A DNA stretch of 6,501 bases, from assembly GCA_002308215.1 (NCBI GenBank), contig DBVO01000029.1:12640-19140 (forward strand). The letters are read 5' to 3'. The notes beneath the pieces are model-generated. The model saw only the letters and a program-made list of their open reading frames with translations. It searched no databases and was not told where the DNA came from. Shown here piece after piece: positions 1-6,034 of this stretch. Numbering within the stretch: the stretch's first letter is position 1; each line of letters opens with the position of its first letter. Made by a program: the position numbers and the translations under genes. The stretch is from Christensenella sp. UBA1262 (GTDB lineage: Bacteria > Bacillota > Clostridia > Christensenellales > CAG-917).

Positions 1-485
1 CCAATACCATTAGCATTCATAACATATCTAAACACAAGACCTGGAACACCAGTTTTACCGATGCAAGCGACTTTCTTACCCTTCACATCATTTACTGTAA
101 GAGCATCACCATTATTATCACCTGCTACCATAAATAAAGAACCGCCTACAGCAACACTTACAAGCTTGTAATCTGCACCTTGACGGATTAGGTTTGCGCC
201 TGCATTAACTGGCATAATAACAATATCTGCACTTCTTGAAGACATCTCTGCTCCAATGTTTGCTGGGGCAACTGCGGCGTATGTAACGTTGTGTCCATCA
301 ATTTGCGCTTTATCTACTGCAAATGTAAGCATAGCAAGGGCTGGGGTTCCCTCTGGAGCTGCAAAACGAAGATCTGCTTTTTCACCTTCATTATTCTTTT
401 TGTTGCAAGCAACAAAAGTTGTTGCGAGTGCTACTACCAAAACCAAAGCGAGCACTATTGAAATGATTTTAATAAACTTCTTCAT
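1..485 (-). CDS. ABC transporter substrate-binding lipoprotein, NMT1/SsuA-like (partial, C-terminus beyond window)
   Basis: This is the N-terminal 161 codons of an extracytoplasmic solute-binding protein, cut by the window edge. It starts with the charged stretch MKKFIK, a hydrophobic core at about residues 7-24 and a lipobox-like FVAC with the lipidation cysteine at residue 27. A polar linker (NKKNNEGEK) follows. The mature part has the usual order of the NMT1/THI5-SsuA group: a first strand (FAAPEGTPAL, about 41-50), the SADIVIMPVNAGANLI segment (85-100), and a VNDVKGKKVACIGKTGVPG segment (131-149) like the 'DLKGK-x-GxxG' ligand-binding loop. The family delivers small organic ligands to an ABC importer; the ligand cannot be read here. 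An AGAGGT ribosome site at 493-498 lies 8 bases before the ATG and supports the start. It follows the TM1266-like gene by 33 bases and is probably co-transcribed. Permease and ATPase genes may follow beyond base 1. The lipoprotein and binding-protein calls are strong; the subfamily is less certain. Confidence 0.85.
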   Translation of the reverse strand, partial: MKKFIKIISIVLALVLVVALATTFVACNKKNNEGEKADLRFAAPEGTPALAMLTFAVDKAQIDGHNVTYAAVAPANIGAEMSSRSADIVIMPVNAGANLIRQGADYKLVSVAVGGSLFMVAGDNNGDALTVNDVKGKKVACIGKTGVPGLVFRYVMNANGI

Positions 486-518
486 AATCTATACCTCTAT
501 ATTATTTTTACCCTATTG

Positions 519-767
519 TTATTCAACCTCAAAGCTTGTAAGAGCTGATTTAACTGCGAGCCCATCAAACTTACCGAGTCTTCCTGTAAGAGCTGAAATA
601 CGCTCTTGTGAGCCTTCAACGATAAGAGCTATTGTTGAGACATTATCTCTTGGGACTCCCATACGGCCAACAATAATGTCACCAAAATCACTCAAAACTT
701 TTTGCATTTCGATAGCAAGACTTCTGTCTCCTTTTACTACGATGCCAACGACACCAATTCTTTTCAT
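519..767 (-). CDS. TM1266-family ACT-like protein (putative iron-only hydrogenase system regulator)
   Basis: This 82-residue protein resembles the Thermotoga TM1266 family, a small ferredoxin-like (ACT/NikR C-terminal-type) fold. Members are usually annotated as a putative regulator of the [FeFe]-hydrogenase system because they often sit beside hydE, hydF and hydG. Family-like features are the N-terminal strand (RIGVVGIVV, 3-11), the IIVGRMGVPRDN segment (31-42), the strand STIALIVEG (44-52) and the near-invariant-looking SALTGRLGKFDGLAVKS (58-74). The length is full for the family. There is no DNA-binding domain, so the protein more likely senses a ligand or interacts with a protein than binds DNA by itself. 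AAGGAG at 774-779, 6 bases before the ATG, fixes the start. It is the first gene after a promoter and attenuator-like leader, and a lipoprotein gene follows 33 bases downstream. No hydrogenase or maturase gene is visible in this window, so the hydrogenase link is by family only. Confidence 0.85.
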   Translation of the reverse strand: MKRIGVVGIVVKGDRSLAIEMQKVLSDFGDIIVGRMGVPRDNVSTIALIVEGSQERISALTGRLGKFDGLAVKSALTSFEVE

Positions 768-780
768 AATTATCTCCTTC

Positions 781-791
781 GGGTTAAACCC
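781..791 (-). repeat. Small palindrome GGGTTTAACCC just upstream of the ribosome site
   Basis: The 11 bases GGGTTTAACCC can form a 4-bp hairpin (GGGT/ACCC, loop TTA) 1-2 bases upstream of the AAGGAG site. Its right arm with the next base, TAACCCG (786-780), is also an exact 7-base complement of CGGGTTA (864-858) in the leader. This offers a long-range alternative pairing. A functional role is inference. Confidence 0.35.
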
Positions 792-803
792 TTTTTTATT
801 TTT

Positions 804-837
804 AATAAAAAATCGCTACCGTGTAAAACGATAGCGA
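804..837 (-). terminator. Intrinsic terminator in the leader of the TM1266-like gene
   Basis: On the minus strand, TCGCTATCG (837-829) pairs with CGGTAGCGA (821-813). This gives a 9-bp stem with one G-U pair around the 7-base loop TTTTACA. Six T residues (812-807) then ATT follow at once. The hairpin and T tract are textbook for Rho-independent termination. It lies between the promoter at 912-940 and the ribosome site at 774-779, so every TM1266 transcript from that promoter must pass it. It may also end read-through transcripts from the ABC operon, which has no other clear terminator. Confidence 0.8.
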
Positions 838-911
838 AATAGTTTTGTTTCATTTGCTAACCCGTCTTACACTCCGACTCATGTCATCGTTTTAGATTGA
901 TTTGTAAATAG

Positions 912-940
912 ATAATAATATAATTTTTATACTATGTCAA
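912..940 (-). promoter_or_regulatory. Sigma-A-type promoter for the TM1266-like gene and lipoprotein
   Basis: On the minus strand a consensus -35 TTGACA (940-935) is separated by exactly 17 bases from a -10 TATTAT (917-912). The predicted start is near 905. The -35 begins only 7 bases after the stop codon of the upstream 593-residue gene. The TM1266 unit therefore has its own promoter rather than depending on the ABC operon. Confidence 0.75.
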
Positions 941-942
941 GT

Positions 943-960
943 AATCTTTATTTGAAGATT
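943..960 (-). repeat. Weak hairpin overlapping the end of the 593-residue gene
   Basis: AATCTT (960-955) and AAGATT (948-943) form a 6-bp inverted repeat with a 6-base loop spanning the TAA stop codon. No T tract follows; the next bases are the -35 region of the TM1266 promoter. It is unlikely to be an intrinsic terminator by itself but could protect or pause the 3' end. Confidence 0.3.
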
Positions 961-2729
961 GAACCGAGTAAGTATGATAATCCATAAACACGTGATGACC
1001 TTGCTATGGAAATATAAGAATCAATTAATTCTTGATGTGCCTTTCTTTCTTCATCTGTTGCGCCTTCTGGAAGTGGCAATATTAGTGCTTTGCTTGCGAG
1101 CAGAACAGTATCTGCTTTAATCACAGAATCTTGCGCGTAATAATCTTCCACGCATTGATACAAGTCGGCTTTCAAAGATGGCGCATAGTCAACCGCCATA
1201 TTATAAAGCACATCTGCCGTTTCACTCATATAATACTCAAACCATCTCTTTGTGTCATCCGTTCTTGAATATGGATTAACAATACCGAATTTATCAAATG
1301 GGCAATTATTTGCAGCTTTTCTTAGATCATCATCTGTTGCTTTACCATCGACAAAGTTATAGTACGTTTTTTCAAATGTTCCAAGGAATGTATACATAAG
1401 AGTATAACCAACTATGTCTTCAAACATGGCTTCTGATATTATTGTTGGATGCAACACTTCATCCGTATCACCATTATATGCCATAAAGTTTATGTAAAAA
1501 TCAGCTAAGACAAGTGGGAATGCACGACGATAATCCGTCTTGGCTTGCTTTTCAAGAGTATCGATAAGGCCTAAAAGTTCTGCTTTATCAATGTCACCGA
1601 ATAATTGTTCTGTTAACTTTGCAGCTATAACTGCTAAATTTACAGCTGATTCATTGCTATCATATTTGTCCAAATTATTAGAGTAATCTCTAATAACTGT
1701 CAAGAAATCAACATCAACAACACCAGCAACAGAGATAGCTATGCTAGACAAATATGGGATTGAATCTGTAAACACGTATGCGAGTTTTGCATAATTGACT
1801 ATTTGTGCAAACAAACCAGAGGTTGTAAGAGTTCCATCAAACTTATCCGTAATAGTTTTAATTGCGTTATTAAGTTTTTCAATTTCTGATGTTGTCATAT
1901 TTGCTTTAAAGCTACGAACATTTGACAACATTGCATTAACAACAGTTTGAATTTCTCCATCTGTTACATCAGATAATGCACCATCTTCACTTGCTATAAT
2001 CTCAATCATATTATCAGTGAGTGTTCCAATGGATGTAGTATATGCAAAAGATACAAGCTCTTTAATTGCTCCTTCTGCATTTGCAAGTGCGCCAAGCAAA
2101 CTCTGTCTCTCTTGTGATGAGAACTTGAGATAATCAAGTTCTGTATTTACTGCAGCAAGGTTCTTTTGAACATTTACAGCAGATTTTTCGCTCTTAATTG
2201 CAATAAGTCTTCCTTTCATGGATTCAAGCGTAGCTTCACCATCGTCTATGAATGCATAAACAAGTGAATAAACAAGTGATGAAACGTCGCTTGATGTAAA
2301 TCCCACTTGTTTTACAAGTGGAATAATAAGGGCTGCATTGTCATCGAAGTCTGCAAACAATTTGCTTGCTTGTTCAGATTTTATTGCATCTGCTAACGCT
2401 TGTATTTTTGCAGTTTGAAGCGGAGAGTTATATAAAACATCCTCCACAAGATCTGCCCAGCCAGAGAATACAATATAATCACCAGCATCAGCTGTATCTG
2501 CAAGTTCTTCTACGGACATGTCTGCAACCCAGTTTTCATTGAGACCAAGTAAAAACTCATTGCTGACAGAATCAACAGCTGCTTGTCTTTCTTGGACCGC
2601 CCGTCTTTCTGCCTGTTCTTGTTTTTTAGCTGCAACTGCGCGCGAACCAAATACACCACCAAGTATTGCACCAGTGGCTACAATGGCTGCAAGCGCTATT
2701 GCGATTATGATTTTAATTGTTTTTGTCAT
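948..2729 (-). CDS. Uncharacterised membrane-anchored, helical extracytoplasmic protein (third gene of an ABC transporter operon)
   Basis: I do not recognise this 593-residue family. The start MTKTIKIII leads into a hydrophobic segment (about 6-28, with a glycine-rich end GAILGGVFG). This suits an uncleaved signal anchor or a signal peptide, and there is no lipobox cysteine. Residues 35-55 (KKQEQAERRAVQERQ) are highly charged and may form a short coiled coil. The rest looks almost wholly alpha-helical and soluble, acidic, with no catalytic motif I can identify. Only two cysteines occur (476 and 526). The region around 495-535 is aromatic-rich (RWFEYYMSE, YQCVEDYY). A weak AGGGC site (2741-2737) lies 7 bases before the ATG. 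It starts 29 bases after the permease stop on the same strand, so it is probably in one operon with it. It lacks recognisable lipoyl or beta-barrel segments of a MacA-type adaptor. It may be an accessory subunit or client of the ABC system. The gene is confident; the function is unknown. Confidence 0.85.
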   Translation of the reverse strand: MTKTIKIIIAIALAAIVATGAILGGVFGSRAVAAKKQEQAERRAVQERQAAVDSVSNEFLLGLNENWVADMSVEELADTADAGDYIVFSGWADLVEDVLYNSPLQTAKIQALADAIKSEQASKLFADFDDNAALIIPLVKQVGFTSSDVSSLVYSLVYAFIDDGEATLESMKGRLIAIKSEKSAVNVQKNLAAVNTELDYLKFSSQERQSLLGALANAEGAIKELVSFAYTTSIGTLTDNMIEIIASEDGALSDVTDGEIQTVVNAMLSNVRSFKANMTTSEIEKLNNAIKTITDKFDGTLTTSGLFAQIVNYAKLAYVFTDSIPYLSSIAISVAGVVDVDFLTVIRDYSNNLDKYDSNESAVNLAVIAAKLTEQLFGDIDKAELLGLIDTLEKQAKTDYRRAFPLVLADFYINFMAYNGDTDEVLHPTIISEAMFEDIVGYTLMYTFLGTFEKTYYNFVDGKATDDDLRKAANNCPFDKFGIVNPYSRTDDTKRWFEYYMSETADVLYNMAVDYAPSLKADLYQCVEDYYAQDSVIKADTVLLASKALILPLPEGATDEERKAHQELIDSYISIARSSRVYGLSYLLGSIFK

Positions 2730-2758
2730 AATAATTGCCCTATATATGAAAGCGTTTA

Positions 2759-5191
2759 TTAGTTTCTATTTAATTTATATCCTTTCTCGAAGTTGAGAAT
2801 CAATGGAACTGATGCATAGCATAATGCCATCACTAATCCCACTACTGCAACTATCCATGCTGAATATGTGAACTCAAAGTAGAGTCCAAATAACATAAGT
2901 GCATGAATCAATGATATTGTAAGAACAACCGACACTGCAAAAGCTAAAGCAAATGATACAGCTGCGATAATTGAGTGTTGATATAGTTCTGCACCAAGCA
3001 AAGCATTCTTTGACATACCTGCAGACAAAAATGCAGATCTAGCTTTGTCTTCAGATCCTCTTCCGACCAGTGCTGCAAATACGGAAACCACAAGGATAAA
3101 GATGCCAACAACGATTGCAAGTGTGCCTACCAAATCAAACACTGCAGATGTGCTTTCTTTATCCCATTTAAATGCTTCGAGTGCAGAAACTACATAATAA
3201 TTTTGGCTTGCGTATTTTTCTTTTATGGCACCTACTGTTTTATCTACATTACTATCTGAAATAGCTAAAACTGTATCTACTTCAACACCATTATCTTTAA
3301 GACATTCTGAAGACATAATGACATAGTTACCATTGAATAAATTATGTCTCAAGAAGCCAACTATTTCTACCCTTATTGTCTTATCTTTAACAACCAAATT
3401 AAACTCATCGCCGAGGTTCAAACCATAGAGTTTTTGGAGAGATATATCGACCAAGCACACTGGTCTATTGGTATACTTGTATTCGTTGTTAATTGGCGCA
3501 ATAGCAGTTTTAACATTATCTTTTGTAGTGATAAACTCAAAGTTTATCATATCAAGCACATCATATGAGCCAAGCAGATTAACTGTCTTTTCAAAGCTAT
3601 CTGCCTTAATTTCGCTCTTCTGCCAAACCATTTTTGTGGCCGATTCTACGCCATCAATTTCTTTAAATCCATCAACTGAAACATTAGCTTTTATGTTAGA
3701 AACAAAGATGAAATTTTCGAAGTTTTTGATGTATCCATTGAACACTGTTGTCGTTATATTCCATGCCATAAATAGCATAACACTGATAGCAATACCAACA
3801 GTTAAAATGGATGTGGATCTAGCAAATCGCTTTTCTCTTGGAAGCGTCTTGGACGCGGTTTTTACACTCGGATTATTTGCTCTCCCTGTTAGGCATACAA
3901 CACCTTTCAAAATATATGGTGATGCTACGAACAAAGTGATAATTGCAAGTACTAAACTAATTATTGCAAAGTAAGGTGTTACCGAACTTACGACACACTC
4001 AATGACTAAACTTATTACTGTTAAAACAAATAGGATAACAGGAACTATGAAACCAAGTTTTGCTCCTTTTGGAGATGAATTTTGATTTTGTCTTATAGTT
4101 CCTTTAAGGCTTCTAAGTATTGGCAATAGCGAACTGAGAAGCGCACTGATAATACCTATAATTGCAGCGACGAACAAATATACTGCGCTAATTCTAATAA
4201 CCAGTACTTTTAATGCAAGTCTAGTAATTAGCGCGAAAACGCCAACTGCTAAAGCAGATCCAATTAAGCCACCTATGAACGCTAAGATTGCACTTTCTAT
4301 CATGAAGATAGCAAATATTTGTTCATTTGTAGCACCAACTATTCTTAGTCTTGCAATATAGTCTATCTTATCTTTTTCGCTCATTAAGAATAAGAAAGCT
4401 ACTATAACTACAGCAAGGACTAAAACAGCTGCTCCTGCCAACACAACAGGCGCTGTAAGCGAAGTCGTTTGTTCGTCAATATATCTATAATCATGAGAAA
4501 GCTCGACTCTCATGCTTTGATATTTTGGAATAGCCTTAATGCTTTCTATTACTGCATTAACATCGCTACCGTTTTCTATAGAAACATAAATCTCATTGCA
4601 AAGATCTACTTCCCCAGGCAAAACCAAACCAGAAATCTGTTTAATTGCGCCAAGAATAAGATATGGCGAATCGCTGAGAAAATATCCTGAATTTTTAGCT
4701 ATTGCGCCAACATAAACTTTGATGCTATTGGAACCAAGTTTGAGCGTCAACATGTCACCTAAATTGACGCCGAAATGCTTTGCTGCTTTTTCAGACAAAA
4801 TAATGTCATCTGCATTTAAAGAAGGAATGTTTCCAGAAACGACATCTATGCTTTGCAATACTTCACGCTGATTATCTTCGAATCCTCTTGCTTGAACATA
4901 TTCATCACCAAGAGTTGCATAAAGATAAAGAGATGGGACAACTGTTTTTACTCCATTCACTGCCAAAAGATCATCTGTAACACTTGTAACACGATCTGAG
5001 CTAGATTGAGTCGCAATTTTAACATCACTACTACCCGCTACCGCAGTTTCACTTGCACTTATATAATCATATACTGTCCCTTTAAATGAAAGCATGGCAA
5101 AAATCATCGCTACTGCGACTGCGATTCCAATCACTGTTGCGACTGCGCGCCAAGGCTTAGATTTTAAGTTGCGTAAAGCGAGTTTTAACAT
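2759..5191 (-). CDS. ABC transporter permease, FtsX/MacB-like, two FtsX domains
   Basis: This 810-residue membrane protein has the 10-helix layout of large FtsX/DUF214 permeases. The order is TM1 (about 17-36); a first extracellular domain (about 40-245, MacB periplasmic-core-like); TM2-4 (about 247-270, 292-325, 336-360); two linker helices (about 379-400 and 406-428); TM7 (about 462-482); a second extracellular domain (about 485-685); and TM8-10 (about 688-709, 738-763, 778-800). The first FtsX domain carries the family motif RLRIVGATNEQIFAIFMIES (281-300) followed by a GGLIG turn; the equivalent in the second half (ARSAFLSAGMSK, 717-728) is degenerate. The N-terminal LALRNLKSKPWRA is typical of the MacB group. 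These proteins couple cytoplasmic ATP hydrolysis to movement of extracellular domains, for export, lipoprotein or peptide extrusion, or hydrolase activation. The ATG lies 4 bases after the ATPase stop with only a weak GGA ribosome site inside that gene's last codons, so translational coupling is likely. Substrate unknown. Confidence 0.93.
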   Translation of the reverse strand: MLKLALRNLKSKPWRAVATVIGIAVAVAMIFAMLSFKGTVYDYISASETAVAGSSDVKIATQSSSDRVTSVTDDLLAVNGVKTVVPSLYLYATLGDEYVQARGFEDNQREVLQSIDVVSGNIPSLNADDIILSEKAAKHFGVNLGDMLTLKLGSNSIKVYVGAIAKNSGYFLSDSPYLILGAIKQISGLVLPGEVDLCNEIYVSIENGSDVNAVIESIKAIPKYQSMRVELSHDYRYIDEQTTSLTAPVVLAGAAVLVLAVVIVAFLFLMSEKDKIDYIARLRIVGATNEQIFAIFMIESAILAFIGGLIGSALAVGVFALITRLALKVLVIRISAVYLFVAAIIGIISALLSSLLPILRSLKGTIRQNQNSSPKGAKLGFIVPVILFVLTVISLVIECVVSSVTPYFAIISLVLAIITLFVASPYILKGVVCLTGRANNPSVKTASKTLPREKRFARSTSILTVGIAISVMLFMAWNITTTVFNGYIKNFENFIFVSNIKANVSVDGFKEIDGVESATKMVWQKSEIKADSFEKTVNLLGSYDVLDMINFEFITTKDNVKTAIAPINNEYKYTNRPVCLVDISLQKLYGLNLGDEFNLVVKDKTIRVEIVGFLRHNLFNGNYVIMSSECLKDNGVEVDTVLAISDSNVDKTVGAIKEKYASQNYYVVSALEAFKWDKESTSAVFDLVGTLAIVVGIFILVVSVFAALVGRGSEDKARSAFLSAGMSKNALLGAELYQHSIIAAVSFALAFAVSVVLTISLIHALMLFGLYFEFTYSAWIVAVVGLVMALCYASVPLILNFEKGYKLNRN

Positions 5192-5195
5192 TTAA

Positions 5196-5861
5196 TTATC
5201 CAAGCAAACCGTCTTCCATTTTTACTATGCGGCTTGCATATTCTGCATGTGCTTGGGAGTGGGTGATCATAACTAACGCCACACCCTTATCTTTGTTTAT
5301 TGATTTCAAAAGTTCCATGACTTGTTTGCCACGCTCTTTATCAAGACTACCTGTAGGCTCATCAAGGAAGATAACTTTTGGATTTGTAACTAATGCTCTT
5401 GCGATTGCAACACGTTGTTGCTCTCCTCCACTAAGTTGAGCTGGGAATTTTTTAAGTGCAGAATCAATTCCAAGATACTTGGCTACATCTTCTGCTTGAG
5501 TTTTATATTCACTCTCTTTTTTCTTATCCAAAACGAGTGGGAGCACTATATTCTCATATACAGTAAGATTCGGAACGAGGTTGTCAAATTGATAGACAAA
5601 TGAAAAATCGTTTCGACGCATCTGCGCTATTTCTTTATCACTGATATCAGCAAAGTTTTTGCCAAGCAAAACAACACTACCTTCAGTTGGCCTATCAATT
5701 CCAGCCAAAATATAAAGTAGCGTTGACTTACCAGAGCCTGATTCGCCAACAATTGCGACGAATTCTCCATCATCTACATTAAAGTCAATGCCTTTCAAAA
5801 CAAGGTTACTGACTTCACCATTCGTAAATTCTTTTTTTATGCCTTTAGCTTCGAGTACCAT
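5196..5861 (-). CDS. ABC transporter ATP-binding protein, MacB/LolD-type
   Basis: This is a complete 221-residue ATPase that powers the permease encoded next to it. All motifs are intact: Walker A GESGSGKST (39-47), Q-loop glutamine 91 in VYQFDNLVPNLTVYEN, signature LSGGEQQR (143-150), Walker B VIFLDEP (163-169), D-loop GSLD (171-174) and switch histidine 201 in MITHSQ. The FVYQFDNLVPNLTVYENI wording and the short length are typical of the LolD/MacB/FtsE/BceA-like group that pairs with FtsX-type permeases. A full AGGAGG site (5867-5872) 5 bases before the ATG fixes the start. It is first in the operon and is followed after 4 bases by the permease. Promoter elements lie at 5902-5930. No two-component regulator is adjacent, unlike many BceAB peptide-resistance loci. 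Confidence 0.95.
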   Translation of the reverse strand: MVLEAKGIKKEFTNGEVSNLVLKGIDFNVDDGEFVAIVGESGSGKSTLLYILAGIDRPTEGSVVLLGKNFADISDKEIAQMRRNDFSFVYQFDNLVPNLTVYENIVLPLVLDKKKESEYKTQAEDVAKYLGIDSALKKFPAQLSGGEQQRVAIARALVTNPKVIFLDEPTGSLDKERGKQVMELLKSINKDKGVALVMITHSQAHAEYASRIVKMEDGLLG

Positions 5862-5871
5862 ATAGTCCTCC

Positions 5872-5881
5872 TACGCGCGTA
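5872..5881. repeat. Perfect 10-base palindrome TACGCGCGTA at the ribosome site of the ABC operon
   Basis: TACGCGCGTA is self-complementary over all 10 bases. It stands out as a CG-alternating block in AT-rich surroundings. It falls in the short leader between the predicted transcript start (about 5895) and AGGAGG, touching the first base of that site. Binding by a repressor or local RNA structure is possible but not shown. Confidence 0.4.
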
Positions 5882-5901
5882 TATATTGACTTAACTATTT
5901 A

Positions 5902-5930
5902 ATTATAACACACAGAAATATTTACTACAA
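5902..5930 (-). promoter_or_regulatory. Extended -10 promoter for the ABC operon
   Basis: On the minus strand, TTGTAG (5930-5925) is separated by 17 bases from a perfect TATAAT (5907-5902). It is preceded by TG with one base between (extended -10, TGTTATAAT). The predicted start is near 5895, giving a leader of about 35 bases before the ATPase ATG. Confidence 0.7.
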
Positions 5931-5944
5931 GATTTATTTTTGCA

Positions 5945-5966
5945 CAAAAAATCTTTGGATTTTTTG
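5945..5966. repeat. 9-bp inverted repeat between the two divergent promoters
   Basis: CAAAAAATC (5945-5953) and GATTTTTTG (5958-5966) are perfect complements around the 4-base spacer TTTG. The element lies upstream of both the ABC -35 (5925-5930) and the queH -35 (5999-6004). It is not clearly inside either expected transcript, so an operator or DNA-curvature element fits better than a terminator. A second pair, GCACAA (5942-5947) and TTGTGC (5986-5991), flanks it more widely. Confidence 0.4.
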
Positions 5967-5998
5967 CCGTCTAGCATGAGTGGACTTGTGCGTTTAAG

Positions 5999-6027
5999 TT
6001 GATATTCAAAACTTGGTATGGTATAAT
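5999..6027 (+). promoter_or_regulatory. Promoter for queH, placing transcription start at the ATG
   Basis: TTGATA (5999-6004), a 17-base spacer and a perfect TATAAT (6022-6027) with an extended -10 TG (6019-6020) form a strong sigma-A-type promoter. The usual 6-8 base distance from the -10 puts the start at about 6033-6035. The ATG begins at 6035, and no ribosome-binding sequence lies between. Confidence 0.75.
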
Positions 6028-6034
6028 AATTCAT

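Larger units (their letters stand above)
768..905 (-). promoter_or_regulatory. Long structured 5' leader with attenuator architecture (candidate riboswitch, class not recognised)
   Basis: The predicted transcript from about 905 runs roughly 138 bases before the TM1266-like ATG. It contains a complete intrinsic terminator (804-837) ahead of the ribosome site. Two upstream stretches can pair with that terminator. TAAAACGAT (894 to 886) is an exact complement of ATCGTTTTA (832 to 824). GTGTAAGACG (872 to 863) pairs over 10 bases, one of them G-U, with CGTTTTACAC (830 to 821). The second pairing includes the whole 7-base terminator loop, so it could be an antiterminator or a loop pseudoknot. A small GAC-ATGA-GTC hairpin (885-876) lies between the two. 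I tried known classes (TPP, cobalamin, preQ1, SAM, glycine, guanidine, fluoride, ZTP and others) and recognised none. The complementarity is seen directly; ligand-dependent control is inference. It could instead be a plain terminator for the upstream operon. Confidence 0.55.

Noticed and set aside
256..834. 192-codon open frame on the plus strand
   Set aside because: It lies antisense to the TM1266-like and lipoprotein genes, has no ribosome site or family resemblance, and its translation looks like antisense noise.
768..947. Known riboswitch classes (TPP, guanidine, preQ1, xanthine/NMT1 motif) in the TM1266 leader
   Set aside because: None of the conserved core sequences I can recall fit; the short ACGG stretches resemble guanidine-type loops only superficially.
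2303..2321. Perfect 8-bp inverted repeat with a 3-base loop (CCACTTGT/ACAAGTGG)
   Set aside because: It lies inside the 593-residue coding sequence, has no T tract on either strand, and is explained by the codons for PLVKQVG; probably chance.
948..2729. MacA-type periplasmic adaptor identity for the third ABC gene
   Set aside because: No lipoyl-like or beta-barrel segments and no long paired coiled coil are seen; the sequence reads as nearly all helical.
2518..2796. 92-codon plus-strand open frame
   Set aside because: Antisense to the N-terminus of the 593-residue gene and the permease end; no ribosome site.
3344..3974. Two overlapping plus-strand open frames (74 and 168 codons)
   Set aside because: Both are antisense to the clearly coding FtsX-type permease; hydrophobic content mirrors the opposite strand.
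4469..4690. 73-codon plus-strand open frame
   Set aside because: Antisense to the first extracellular domain of the permease; no supporting signals.
5227..5603. Plus-strand open frames of 70 and 62 codons
   Set aside because: Antisense to the ABC ATPase, whose motifs are complete and in frame.
5862..6034. Possible preQ1 riboswitch upstream of queH
   Set aside because: Queuosine genes often carry one, but the promoter leaves no room for a leader before the ATG and no preQ1 aptamer sequence is visible.
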